The position numbers and the translations under genes were made by a program. DNA of 10,219 bases, from positions 1-10,219 of the forward strand of contig CALVWH010000076.1 in assembly GCA_944364705.1 (NCBI GenBank). Direction: 5' to 3'. Positions within the stretch are counted from its first letter, which is position 1. Each line of letters begins with the position of its first letter. Of the stretch, positions 1-7,096 are shown one piece after another. The notes under the pieces were generated by a model, which had not been told where the DNA came from, ran no database searches, and saw only the letters and a list, made by a program, of their open reading frames with translations. Origin of the DNA: an uncultured Bacilli bacterium. Lineage in GTDB: Bacteria > Bacillota_I > Bacilli_A > RF39 > UBA660.

Positions 1-1
1 T

Positions 2-115
2 GTACAAAAAAACATTGAGACGATGCTTGCAAAAGAGATCCTTGAAGATAAAATTAAATTTGGATCTCATTTACAAATTGATGTACAAAAAGATGCTTTT
101 CTTATAAAAGAATAA
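2..115 (+). CDS. C-terminal end of a Clp-family AAA+ ATPase (ClpB/ClpC type), partial
   Basis: This is the last 37 codons of a gene that begins outside the window, read in frame from base 2 and ending in TAA. The residues run VQKNIETMLAKEILEDKIKF and then a short beta-rich tail. This matches the end of the small C-terminal (D2-small) domain of Clp/Hsp100 chaperones, where an 'I/VQxxIExxLAKxILEGxxxxGxxxxIDV' pattern is typical. In those proteins the domain packs between subunits of the hexamer, which unfolds or disaggregates proteins in the cytoplasm. The fragment is too short to separate ClpB from ClpC or ClpE. The tail ends soon after 'IDV', as is usual for ClpB. No Walker motifs are in view because the rest of the gene is missing. 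A terminator overlaps its stop codon, so it is probably the last gene of its transcript. Confidence 0.6.
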   Translation, partial: VQKNIETMLAKEILEDKIKFGSHLQIDVQKDAFLIKE

Positions 116-125
116 GCATTTTTTT
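93..125 (+). terminator. Rho-independent terminator of the clp gene
   Basis: ATGCTT-TTCTT (93-103) pairs with AAGAA-(T)-AAGCAT (108-119) around a 4-nt loop, giving 11 base pairs with one bulged T. A run of T follows to 125. The hairpin includes the stop codon of the Clp gene, a compact arrangement common in low-GC Gram-positives. Confidence 0.8.
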
Positions 126-126
126 C

Positions 127-155
127 TTGAAATAAAATGTTATTTGTGATAAAAT
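127..155 (+). promoter_or_regulatory. Sigma-A-type promoter for the 182-934 gene
   Basis: TTGAAA (127-132) and TAAAAT (150-155) are separated by exactly 17 bp. TGA directly before the -10 box gives an extended -10. It lies just after the clp terminator and about 27 bp before the start codon of the next gene, which therefore looks singly transcribed. Confidence 0.7.
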
Positions 156-181
156 ATAGAAACCTCGAAAGGAGAATCTAT

Positions 182-934
182 ATGAAAAAAAATGTATATT
201 TTCCAGAAAAAGATGTTCGTATGATTGTTGGAAATTCTGGGTTAATGTATTATGATGGAGAAGAAATCTATCCTTTTTTAAAAGGAAAACATTTTCCATT
301 TCAAAAGGAAGTTTGTTATCGTTTAGAAGAAGATCAAAATTATTTAATGTTAGAATCTACAAATGATCATCCAATGAAAGCAAAAATTTTTACTTTTCCT
401 CATCAGACTAGAAATATTGCTTTCCAAGATTTTTTTATGAATACAGAAACATTTTCTTATGAACATATTTGGGATACCATTTTAAAAATTCGTGAAATGC
501 CTGTTCATTTAATCGTCGATTTACAAACACAAAAATTAGATTATTATAATATGGAAGATAAAGGATATTTACTTATGCATATACCTTCGTTAGAAGATCT
601 GGAAACCATGAAAAAACAAAAACAAAAAGAATATATAGAAATATTAAATGCATTTTATGAAAATCAGGAGAACAAACAGAATTACTTAGAACAAAAAAAA
701 CAAGAATCTTATCCTTTTTCTATTTTTACGTCTCGTTTCTATGGTTTTGGAAATCTTCCAAAACTATCGGTTGCAATTACAGAAGATGCTTATTATTTAA
801 GATTTTTTGATATTTTACAAGACAAACAAACCTTTCTTTTAAGTTATAAAGATTTTATTTATAATAAAAAGAAAAAAAATTCTTTTCCTAAGCAAAAAAT
901 TTATCAAAAAAAATATCCAAAAAAAGAAAATTAA
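182..934 (+). CDS. Conserved-looking hypothetical protein, 250 aa
   Basis: I do not recognise this family. The start at 182 was chosen because AAAGGAG (168-174) lies 7 nt upstream. An in-frame ATG at 137 lies inside the promoter and has no ribosome binding site. The product is a soluble-looking protein of 250 residues without a signal peptide or membrane segment. It is rich in aromatic and charged residues, with a single Cys (residue 45). Residues 140-175 are very rich in Lys, Glu and Gln and may form a coiled coil or linker. They separate an N-terminal part (about 1-135) from a smaller C-terminal part (about 176-227), and the last 23 residues are a strongly basic Lys-rich tail that could bind nucleic acid or an acidic surface. 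It has its own promoter. Codon use resembles ppdK, so it is probably a native gene. Confidence 0.8.
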   Translation: MKKNVYFPEKDVRMIVGNSGLMYYDGEEIYPFLKGKHFPFQKEVCYRLEEDQNYLMLESTNDHPMKAKIFTFPHQTRNIAFQDFFMNTETFSYEHIWDTILKIREMPVHLIVDLQTQKLDYYNMEDKGYLLMHIPSLEDLETMKKQKQKEYIEILNAFYENQENKQNYLEQKKQESYPFSIFTSRFYGFGNLPKLSVAITEDAYYLRFFDILQDKQTFLLSYKDFIYNKKKKNSFPKQKIYQKKYPKKEN

Positions 935-944
935 GAAAAATTGT

Positions 945-986
945 CAAAGCAAGAAAAGGCGAATCGAAGATTGGTCTTTTCTTTTG
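945..986 (+). terminator. Possible weak terminator after the hypothetical gene
   Basis: AAGAAAAG (951-958) is complementary to CTTTTCTT (976-983), with AATC/GATT able to pair inside the loop. CAA (945-947) and TTG (984-986) can extend the base across a 3-nt bulge. The T-rich 3' arm could itself serve as the U-tract, but there is no clean T run directly after the stem. Confidence 0.4.
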
Positions 987-996
987 TAAAAATAAA

Positions 997-1025
997 TTGT
1001 TTTTTTCCTTTTGGTTTGCTATAAT
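997..1025 (+). promoter_or_regulatory. Promoter of ppdK
   Basis: TTGTTT (997-1002), a 17-bp spacer and a perfect TATAAT (1020-1025). TGC directly before it makes an extended -10. The predicted transcript start near 1032 leaves almost no leader before the ribosome binding site, so no leader-based control is expected. Confidence 0.8.
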
Positions 1026-1046
1026 AAGTAAAAGGAGGATATGATG

Positions 1047-3677
1047 ATGAAATATGTTTATTCTTTTCAAGAAGGAAACAAAGATATGCGTGATCTTTTA
1101 GGAGGAAAAGGAGCAAACTTAGCAGAAATGACTGGGCTTGGACTTCCAGTACCTAGAGGATTTACAGTTACGACAGAAGCTTGTAACAAATACTACGAAG
1201 ATGGGAAAAAAATTTCAAAAGAAATCGAAGAAGAAATCTTTTCTCATTTAGAAAAATTAGAAGAAAGAACAGGGAAGACACTAGGTGATAAGAAAAATCC
1301 CCTTTTGGTATCCGTACGTAGTGGAGCAAGAGCTTCCATGCCTGGAATGATGGATACGGTCTTGAATCTAGGACTTAACGATGAAGTAGCAAAAGGATTT
1401 AGTGAAGTTACGAACAATCCTAGATTTGTATACGATAGTTATCGTAGATTTATTCAAATGTTTGCAGATGTGGTTATGGGGTTCCCAAAGAGTTCCTTTG
1501 AACGAAAATTTGATGCCATCAAAGAAGAAAAAAAGGTAACCGATGATACGGAACTTACGGCAGAAGATTTAAAAGAAGTTGTGGATATTTATAAGAAAGA
1601 ATATAAAAAACTTGCAAAAGAAGAATTTCCACAAGATCCAAAGAAACAATTATTAGAAGCAGTAAAAGCAGTATTTAGAAGTTGGAATAATGATCGTGCG
1701 ATTACCTATCGCCGGTTAAACGATATTCCGGGAAGTTGGGGAACGGCAGTTAACGTTCAAGAAATGGTTTATGGAAACCGTGGAGAAACTTCTGGTACCG
1801 GAGTTGCCTTTACGAGAAATCCAGCAACTGGTGAGAAAAAGCTTTATGGAGAGTATTTGATGAATGCTCAAGGAGAAGATGTTGTTGCTGGAATTCGTAC
1901 ACCAAAAAGTATCGATACTTTAAAAGAAACGATGCCAGAATGTTACGAGGAATTTGTTAAAATTAATAAAATTCTAGAAGAACATTATAAAGATATGCAA
2001 GATATGGAATTTACCATTGAAGATGGAAAACTTTTCATGCTTCAAACAAGAAATGGAAAAAGAACCGCTGCTGCAGCTTTAAAAATTGCCGTTGATCTTG
2101 TAAATGAAGGCATGATTACGAAAGAAGAGGCTTTATTAAAAGTGGAACCAAAACAATTGGATCAATTGCTTCATCCAAATTTTGATGCAAAAGCATTGAA
2201 AGAAGCAAAAGTAATTGCCAAAGGTCTTGCTGCATCTCCAGGAGCTGCTACCGGAAAAGTTTATTTTACTGCAGAAGATATTATGAAAGCTCACGAAGCA
2301 GGTGAAAAAGATTTAATTTTGGTTCGTTTAGAAACATCTCCAGAAGATATTGAAGGAATGAATCTAGCTCATGGAATTTTAACGGTTCGTGGAGGAATGA
2401 CTTCCCATGCCGCTGTAGTTGCTAGAGGAATGGGAACTTGTTGTGTTTCTGGATGTGGATCTTTACAAATAAACGAAGAAGAAAAATATTTTAAAGCACC
2501 GGATGGAACTACTTATCATGAAGGAGATTACATTAGCTTAGATGGATCTACTGGAAATGTTTATGGATGTGAAATTAAAACCGTAGATCCAGAAATTAGT
2601 GGTGATTTTGAAACGTTTATGTCTTGGGCAGATGAAGTTCGCAAATTAGAAATTCGGACCAATGCGGATACTCCAAAAGATGCTTTACAAGCTAGAAAAT
2701 TTGGAGCAGAAGGAATTGGATTATGCCGTACCGAGCATATGTTCTTTGAGGAAGAAAGAATTTTCAATTTCCGCCGAATGATTGCTGCGGATAACGAAGA
2801 AACAAGAGAAGAAGCTTTGGAAAAAATCTTACCATATCAAAGAGAAGATTTTGAAGGATTATTCCGTGCAATGGAAGGATATCCAGTAATTATTCGTTTC
2901 TTAGATCCACCATTACATGAATTTTTACCACATACGGATGAAGAAATTCGTGCACTTGCGGAAAGTTTAAAAATGTCTTTTGAAAGTTTAAAACATCGAG
3001 TAGAGTATTTAAAAGAATTTAATCTTATGATGGGACATCGTGGATGTCGTTTAGCAATCACATATCCAGAAATCGCAAGAATGCAAACAAGAGCAGTGAT
3101 TGAAGCTGCAATTGCGGTAGAAAAAGAAGAAAAGAAAGTTATTCCAGAAATTATGATTCCATTGGTTGGCGATGTCAACGAATTAAAATTTGTTAAAAAT
3201 ATTGTTACAGAAGTTGCTGATCAAATCATTAAAGAGAATAAAAGTAAAGTTACTTATAAAGTTGGAACAATGATTGAAATTCCAAGAGCAACCGTAACTG
3301 CTGATAAGCTTGCCCAAGAAGCAGAATTCTTCTCTTTTGGAACGAACGATTTAACACAGATGACTTATGGATTCTCAAGAGATGATGCTTCGAAATTCTT
3401 GAATGATTATTATGATAAACATATTTTTGAATCGGATCCATTTGCGAAGATCGATCGGGAAGGAGTCGGTTCTTTAATGAGAATCGCAACCGAAAAGGGT
3501 AGAAAAACAAGACCAGATATTGAACTTGGAATTTGTGGAGAACATGGTGGAGATCCATCTTCGATCGAATTCTGTCATATGTTAGGTCTTACTTATGTTT
3601 CTTGTTCTCCATACCGTGTACCGATCGCAAGGTTAGCTGCTGCACAAGCAAGTATCCGTCAAAAGGCAAACAAATAG
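1047..3677 (+). CDS. ppdK: Pyruvate, phosphate dikinase
   Basis: PPDK interconverts pyruvate + ATP + phosphate and PEP + AMP + pyrophosphate. In fermentative Firmicutes it often runs toward pyruvate in PPi-linked glycolysis, or toward PEP for gluconeogenesis. The protein is cytoplasmic and full length (876 aa; the Clostridium symbiosum enzyme is about 874). The N-terminal ATP-grasp part shows GGKGANLAEM (19-28) and VRSGARASMPGMMDT (90-104). The swivelling phosphohistidine domain has GGMTSHAAVVARG (449-461) with catalytic His454. The C-terminal TIM-barrel PEP/pyruvate domain has GIGLCRTEHMFF (556-567), GHRGCRLA (663-670), FGTNDLTQMTYG (764-775) and GICGEHGGDP (828-837) with catalytic Cys830. 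Three ATGs are in tandem at 1041, 1044 and 1047. GGAGG (1034-1038) is 8 nt from the third, which also gives the family-typical N-terminus MKYVYSF, so 1047 was chosen. It has its own promoter and no operon partner in view. Confidence 0.97.
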   Translation: MKYVYSFQEGNKDMRDLLGGKGANLAEMTGLGLPVPRGFTVTTEACNKYYEDGKKISKEIEEEIFSHLEKLEERTGKTLGDKKNPLLVSVRSGARASMPGMMDTVLNLGLNDEVAKGFSEVTNNPRFVYDSYRRFIQMFADVVMGFPKSSFERKFDAIKEEKKVTDDTELTAEDLKEVVDIYKKEYKKLAKEEFPQDPKKQLLEAVKAVFRSWNNDRAITYRRLNDIPGSWGTAVNVQEMVYGNRGETSGTGVAFTRNPATGEKKLYGEYLMNAQGEDVVAGIRTPKSIDTLKETMPECYEEFVKINKILEEHYKDMQDMEFTIEDGKLFMLQTRNGKRTAAAALKIAVDLVNEGMITKEEALLKVEPKQLDQLLHPNFDAKALKEAKVIAKGLAASPGAATGKVYFTAEDIMKAHEAGEKDLILVRLETSPEDIEGMNLAHGILTVRGGMTSHAAVVARGMGTCCVSGCGSLQINEEEKYFKAPDGTTYHEGDYISLDGSTGNVYGCEIKTVDPEISGDFETFMSWADEVRKLEIRTNADTPKDALQARKFGAEGIGLCRTEHMFFEEERIFNFRRMIAADNEETREEALEKILPYQREDFEGLFRAMEGYPVIIRFLDPPLHEFLPHTDEEIRALAESLKMSFESLKHRVEYLKEFNLMMGHRGCRLAITYPEIARMQTRAVIEAAIAVEKEEKKVIPEIMIPLVGDVNELKFVKNIVTEVADQIIKENKSKVTYKVGTMIEIPRATVTADKLAQEAEFFSFGTNDLTQMTYGFSRDDASKFLNDYYDKHIFESDPFAKIDREGVGSLMRIATEKGRKTRPDIELGICGEHGGDPSSIEFCHMLGLTYVSCSPYRVPIARLAAAQASIRQKANK

Positions 3678-3679
3678 GC

Positions 3680-3808
3680 AGTGAGAAAAGATTCTTTTTA
3701 ACCCGTATAATCCTTACAAAAGATGATATTTTAAGATATTCAGATGAAGAGGAAGATACTAGTTTTATAAAATTAAAAAAGCCTATTATAATTGATATTT
3801 ATATATAA
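3680..3808 (+). pseudogene. Open stretch after ppdK, possible tail of a lost gene
   Basis: Between the ppdK stop and the terminator at 3812, one frame stays open and reads like protein: KRFFLTRIILTKDDILRYSD, then EEEDTSFIKLKKPIIIDIYI and a stop. It has no plausible ATG and no ribosome binding site. The amphipathic helix followed by 'xxIKLKKPIxxxIYI' recalls the end of YcbB-type L,D-transpeptidase catalytic domains, where a 'LxxPVPVxIxY' strand is common. That likeness is too short to be trusted. It could be a decayed gene end left by the insertion of the island, or chance coding in an AT-rich spacer. Confidence 0.2.
3764..3792 (+). promoter_or_regulatory. Possible promoter upstream of the XRE-parB operon
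   Basis: TTTATA (3764-3769), 17 bp, TATAAT (3787-3792). It is the only good match upstream of the XRE gene, but a strong terminator (3812-3842) lies between it and that gene. Use for XRE would require read-through or antitermination. The match may be a by-product of base composition. Confidence 0.3.
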
Positions 3809-3811
3809 ATT

Positions 3812-3842
3812 AGACTAAGATAAAGTTATCTTGGTCTTTTTT
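3812..3842 (+). terminator. Strong rho-independent terminator
   Basis: AGACTAAGATAA (3812-3823) pairs with TTATCTTGGTCT (3826-3837), including one U.G wobble. At least 10-11 pairs form once the tight loop is relaxed. The T run is 3837-3842. It ends the ppdK transcript about 135 bp after the stop codon and isolates the accessory block that follows. Confidence 0.85.
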
Positions 3843-3887
3843 GTGCAAAAAATAAATATTTTGCGACAAAAAAAGGAGGTGAAAAAA

Positions 3888-4370
3888 ATGCGATATTTAT
3901 CTTTAAAGCCAAAGTTAAAAGATTTGACGCAAGGATCAAGAATTGCTTTTGCAAGACAATTTAGAAAATTTACTCAAGATGAAGTTTCAGAAAAGTTGGG
4001 GTTAACTGGAGAAAATAAAAGAGTAAATATGACAAGATATGAAAAAGGTGAAAGAACACCTAAAGATGATAGACTTATTAAAATAGCTAATATTTTAAAA
4101 ATTAATCATCATTCTATTGAAAAATATAATTTTGAAAATCCCTTGGATATAGTTTATATATTTATGTGGTTAGAAGAATTATATCCTAAAATGAATATTG
4201 ATTTGGCAATGTCAGAACAACTTCAAAATAAAACAAATACTTTAATTAGAAATTTCATAAAAGAGTGGCAACAAATGAAACAAAAAAGAGAAAAGCGAGA
4301 AATAAGTTACGAAGAGTATATTGAATGGAAGCTAACTTTTAAAATGAAAGAAGGAGAAGATAATAAATGA
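3888..4370 (+). CDS. XRE-family helix-turn-helix transcriptional regulator
   Basis: This is a 160-aa DNA-binding protein, probably a repressor. Residues 16-73 form a Cro/C1-type HTH: GSRIAFARQFRKFTQDEVSE (16-35), then KLGLTGENKRVNMTRYEKGE (36-55), and RTPKDDRLIKIANILKIN (56-73). This fits the five-helix XRE pattern, with 'RYEKGERTP' being the classic end of the recognition region. Residues 85-160 are a helical, Lys/Glu-rich extension with no family I can name, perhaps for oligomerisation or binding a partner. The start at 3888 follows a near-perfect AAAGGAGGTG (3873-3881) at 6 nt, so translation should be efficient. Its stop overlaps the next ATG (ATGA at 4367-4370), so it is translationally coupled to the ParB-like gene. 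Its codons include many ATA, unlike ppdK, which suggests transfer. Confidence 0.88.
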   Translation: MRYLSLKPKLKDLTQGSRIAFARQFRKFTQDEVSEKLGLTGENKRVNMTRYEKGERTPKDDRLIKIANILKINHHSIEKYNFENPLDIVYIFMWLEELYPKMNIDLAMSEQLQNKTNTLIRNFIKEWQQMKQKREKREISYEEYIEWKLTFKMKEGEDNK

Positions 4371-4765
4371 AAGAAATGACAAAAATAAAATTAAGTGATA
4401 TAGATTCCTTTGAGAATCATCCGTTTAAAGTAATTAAGGATGATTCATTAAATGAACTTATAACAAGTATTAGAGAAAATGGATTATTAAATCCATTAGT
4501 AGTTAGAAGAAAAGAAAATGGTAGATTTGAAATGATATCAGGCCATAGAAGAAAATTAGCACTTGAATTAAACGGAATAGAAGAGGCAGATTGCTATATA
4601 GAAAAATTGAATGATGATGAAGCTATAATTTATATGGTAGATTCAAATATATATAGAAATAGAATTTTACCTTCTGAAAAGGCTTTTGCATATAAAATGA
4701 AATTAGAAGCAATCAAGCACCAAGGTAAAAAAAAGAAACTTCTACACAAGTTGTGCAGAAGTTAA
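4367..4765 (+). CDS. ParB/Spo0J-family protein, N-terminal part (frame 0 of a split gene)
   Basis: ParB-type proteins are CTP-switched DNA clamps that load at palindromic sites and serve plasmid or chromosome partition and, in some elements, gene control. This frame carries the complete CTP-binding N-terminal domain: KIKLSDIDSFENHPF (6-20), SLNELITSIRENGLLNPLVV (27-46), the C-motif SGHRRKLA (58-65) and the P-motif-like SNIYRNRI (93-100), followed by LPSEKAFAYKMKLEA. It ends at TAA after 132 codons, just past an A AAA AAG heptamer (4729-4735). The rest of the protein is encoded in the -1 frame to 5229. If the frames are joined at the heptamer, the product is 287 aa, a normal length for the family. 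GGAG (4353-4356) lies 10 nt before the start. The ATGA overlap couples it to the XRE gene. It may be a standing mutation in an A8 run, an assembly error, or programmed frameshifting with a short and a long product. Confidence 0.85.
   Translation: MKEMTKIKLSDIDSFENHPFKVIKDDSLNELITSIRENGLLNPLVVRRKENGRFEMISGHRRKLALELNGIEEADCYIEKLNDDEAIIYMVDSNIYRNRILPSEKAFAYKMKLEAIKHQGKKKKLLHKLCRS
4729..4763 (+). promoter_or_regulatory. Candidate -1 frameshift signal: A AAA AAG heptamer plus stem-loop
   Basis: The heptamer A AAA AAG (4729-4735) is in the correct phase with the frame starting at 4367 for tandem -1 slippage. It is the same motif used by E. coli dnaX and many IS elements. One base later, AACTTCT (4737-4743) pairs with AGAAGTT (4757-4763). 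After an A.C mismatch, CACA (4745-4748) pairs with TGTG (4752-4755) over a 3-nt loop. The frame 0 stop overlaps the 3' arm. The spacer before the stem is shorter than the usual 5-9 nt, which weakens the programmed reading. The A8 run (4727-4734) could also promote transcriptional slippage or be the site of a simple deletion. Confidence 0.5.
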
Positions 4766-5229
4766 CTTCTGTAGAACTAATAGCCAAAGTTAGTGGTGAA
4801 TCTAGAGAACAAGTTAGAAGATATATAAGACTTACCTATCTAATACCAGAATTATTAAAAATGGTTGACGATACTGTGATTCGTGATAAAAAGACTTATT
4901 TAACTTTGGGTATTACAACAGCAGTAGAGTTATCATATTTAAATAAGGATGAACAAAAATTACTTTTTGCTTCTATAGAATATGAAGATTTAACACCTAA
5001 TAGGGCTCAAGCAATAAAAATAAGAAATTTAAGTCAAAAACATAAACTTGATTTCAATTCATTAGAAAAAATATTAGATGAAAAGAAAGGAAACCAAAAT
5101 GATAGAATAACTTTTAATAAAGAAAAAATAGAAAATGCGTTACCAAAGGAGTTATTAAAAAGAGATAAAAGATATATTGAACAATATATTATTGATGCAA
5201 TAATGAGTTATAAAAATAAATCACATTAA
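4735..5229 (+). CDS. ParB/Spo0J-family protein, DNA-binding and C-terminal part (-1 frame of the split gene)
   Basis: Read in the -1 frame from the slippery site, the residues continue as ETSTQVVQKLTSVELIAKVS, GESREQVRRYIRLTYLIPEL and onward. This is the HTH/KorB-like linker domain of ParB, where 'SGESxxQVxRYIRLTxLIPELLxxVD' and 'ITTAVELSYL' (about codons 57-66) are typical. Family-type residues TSTQVV lie before the only possible internal start (GTG at 4753). That GTG has no ribosome binding site, so a separate protein is unlikely and this half belongs to the upstream frame. The last 60 residues (EKILDEKKGNQND and on, ending RYIEQYIIDAIMSYKNKSH) form a charged helical tail that probably dimerises. 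Together with 4367-4735 it makes a complete 287-aa ParB homologue. The two frames show no other damage. Confidence 0.82.
   Translation, partial: ETSTQVVQKLTSVELIAKVSGESREQVRRYIRLTYLIPELLKMVDDTVIRDKKTYLTLGITTAVELSYLNKDEQKLLFASIEYEDLTPNRAQAIKIRNLSQKHKLDFNSLEKILDEKKGNQNDRITFNKEKIENALPKELLKRDKRYIEQYIIDAIMSYKNKSH
4757..4770. repeat. Perfect 14-bp palindrome inside the parB coding region
   Basis: AGAAGTTAACTTCT is its own reverse complement. It sits directly after the 27-bp imperfect inverted repeat centred on base 4750 and shares its AGAAGTT arm. ParB proteins bind palindromic parS sites, and in Bacillus subtilis one parS lies inside spo0J. A DNA-site role is therefore an alternative to an RNA-structure role. 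The sequence does not match the chromosomal parS consensus. Confidence 0.4.
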
Positions 5230-5249
5230 TGAAATTATACTACCTCTAA

Positions 5250-5278
5250 ATATAATAAATTGCTTTTTATGATATAAT
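5250..5278 (+). promoter_or_regulatory. Extended -10 promoter for the Gabija pair
   Basis: TGA-TATAAT (5270-5278) is a good extended -10 box. The matching -35 position (5250-5255, ATATAA) is weak, as is usual for extended -10 promoters. It lies in the 85-bp gap between parB and gajA, where no terminator is visible, so gajA could also receive read-through from the XRE-parB operon. Confidence 0.5.
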
Positions 5279-5314
5279 AATATTAACTTTTTTCTTAAAT
5301 ATTTGGAGGTAAAA

Positions 5315-7096
5315 ATGAAAATTAATCGATTAATAGTGAAAAATTATAGAAATTTCAAGGATATAAATATTTCTTTGGGAGATGTCGTTGTTTTGATAGG
5401 CGAAAATAACGGTGGTAAAAGCAACTTTTTAAAAGCAATAACTCTTCCATTTTTAACCGATGACTATAGTTCATTAAGCAAAAATCTTTCATGGCTTGAT
5501 ATAAATAATGAAGCAAAAGAAAAATATTATAGCTATCTAATTAATAATCAAGAAAAGATTAAGAATGGTGAAATAAAATGCTCGGATTTTATTAAAGAAA
5601 TGCCTATTGTTGAAGTTGAGGTTCAACTTGTTCCACAAGAAGATGAACTATATTTCTTAAAAGATCTTAGTTATAAAATAGAAGATGATAAATTGGTGTA
5701 TGGATTGAGATATGAATATAAGCCATTTAAATGTGAAGAACTTTTTGAAACAATAAAAAAAATATTATCTGCAGAAACGATTGATAAAGATTCAATAAAA
5801 AAAATAAAAATTAATTTATTACCAGTTGAATACTACAATTACTATATTACAGTTCCAAATAAAGGCTCAGTTTCTTATGACACCTTAAAATATTTCAAAT
5901 ATACCGCTTTGGAAGCAGAACGAGATGATTTCTCTAAATCTAGAGAGCGTCTTGGCTCTAAGTCATTAGTAAATGTTCTGCAAAAAGGTTTAGATAAGAG
6001 TGAAAAAGTAACAGTTGAAAAAGAATATAATAATTTTTTTGATAAGCTAAAATCCATTATAAAAATGGAAGATATAATTAATTGGCAAGATGAAACAGAA
6101 ATTAAAGATGCTAAAGAATTTTTTAGCCATATTAGCATATTGCCTAATATGCCGTCAATGAAAACAATATTAAATAGTGTAAGGTTAGGTTATTCTGATG
6201 AGGAATTATCAGCACAAGGATTGGGCCATAGAAATATGATTTTATTACTTGTTTTAATAAATTCTTTGCTAGAAAGGAAGAATGATATAGCATTAAATAT
6301 TCTTACTATTGAAGAACCCGAGGCTCATTTATGCATAAATAATATTAAAATAATGTCCAGTTTTTTTAAGGTGTTTGCTATGAAAAATCCCTCTATGCAA
6401 CTATTTTACTCAACTCATAGTACAGAATTTATAAATAAAATGAATCTAAAAAATGTTGTAATTGTCCATGACGGAAATGCAGTTGCTATTAAAGATGAAT
6501 TAAAAGACGAAGAAATAGATTATCTAATAAAAAATCCTAATACGGATTTATTTAAGTTGTTTTTTTCAAAAAAATGTATACTATTTGAAGGAATTTCTGA
6601 AGAAATGTTACTTCGTGCATATTTAGATTCTGTTGAAGAATTAAGCGATATAGAATTGATTTCTTTTCATAAAGGATACACAAAAATAATTGAAATATGG
6701 AAGAAAGTAAATGATAAAACAAAAAATAAATTAGGGATTATTAGAGACTATGATGAAGAAGATAAAGCAAAGAAAAACCATGAAAAATATAACAATGATA
6801 AAACAATATGTGTAAGAACAACATCAGAAAAAACTCTAGAACCTGAAATTGTATATACAGGAGATAATTATGAAATATTAAAGAAGAAGTATGGAGATAC
6901 TCTTGGTTGGAAAAATTTATCAAAAGAAGAATTACAAAGAGCATGGAGAGATGCAAAAGCTTCAGATATGTTAACAATTTGTAAAGATATTGAAAATGGA
7001 GAATTAAAAAATTTACAAATGCCAAAACACATTAAAGAAGTGCTAGATTTTATGAAACAAAATATTAGTACAGAAGAGGCTAATGATGAAAATTAA
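5315..7096 (+). CDS. gajA: GajA-like OLD-family ATPase/TOPRIM endonuclease (Gabija)
   Basis: GajA is the nuclease of the Gabija anti-phage system. In characterised systems it forms a tetramer that is held inactive by nucleotides and nicks DNA when phage replication depletes them. The 593-aa protein (the B. cereus reference is about 578) shows an ABC/SMC-like ATPase N-terminus, MKINRLIVKNYRNFKDINIS, then Walker A GENNGGKSN (29-37), a signature-like LSAQGLGHRN (298-307), Walker B with NILTIEEPEAHL (328-339), and the H-loop YSTHST (365-370). The C-terminal TOPRIM domain begins at CILFEGISEEMLL (421-433) with Glu425 and Glu429/430. It has IIRDYDEED (475-483) with the Asp pair 478/480, and the LEPEIV motif (508-513) seen in OLD nucleases. 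All catalytic residues appear intact. The start at ATG 5315 follows GGAGGT (5305-5310). An in-frame TTG at 5303 is rejected because it overlaps that site. Its end overlaps gajB. Confidence 0.88.
   Translation: MKINRLIVKNYRNFKDINISLGDVVVLIGENNGGKSNFLKAITLPFLTDDYSSLSKNLSWLDINNEAKEKYYSYLINNQEKIKNGEIKCSDFIKEMPIVEVEVQLVPQEDELYFLKDLSYKIEDDKLVYGLRYEYKPFKCEELFETIKKILSAETIDKDSIKKIKINLLPVEYYNYYITVPNKGSVSYDTLKYFKYTALEAERDDFSKSRERLGSKSLVNVLQKGLDKSEKVTVEKEYNNFFDKLKSIIKMEDIINWQDETEIKDAKEFFSHISILPNMPSMKTILNSVRLGYSDEELSAQGLGHRNMILLLVLINSLLERKNDIALNILTIEEPEAHLCINNIKIMSSFFKVFAMKNPSMQLFYSTHSTEFINKMNLKNVVIVHDGNAVAIKDELKDEEIDYLIKNPNTDLFKLFFSKKCILFEGISEEMLLRAYLDSVEELSDIELISFHKGYTKIIEIWKKVNDKTKNKLGIIRDYDEEDKAKKNHEKYNNDKTICVRTTSEKTLEPEIVYTGDNYEILKKKYGDTLGWKNLSKEELQRAWRDAKASDMLTICKDIENGELKNLQMPKHIKEVLDFMKQNISTEEANDEN

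Noticed and set aside
2837..3178. Long open frames on the minus strand inside ppdK and gajA (for example 2837-3178 and 5875-6138)
   Set aside because: They are opposite strongly coding, motif-rich genes, have no ribosome binding sites, and read as low-complexity Ser/Leu-rich protein.
4753..5229. An independent gene starting at GTG 4753
   Set aside because: There is no ribosome binding site. The start lies inside the predicted hairpin, and ParB-family residues continue upstream of it in the same frame back to the A AAA AAG site.
5303..5314. TTG start for gajA, adding four residues
   Set aside because: The codon overlaps the GGAGGT ribosome binding site that serves the ATG at 5315. OLD proteins typically begin at 'MKI..L.I.NYR.F'.
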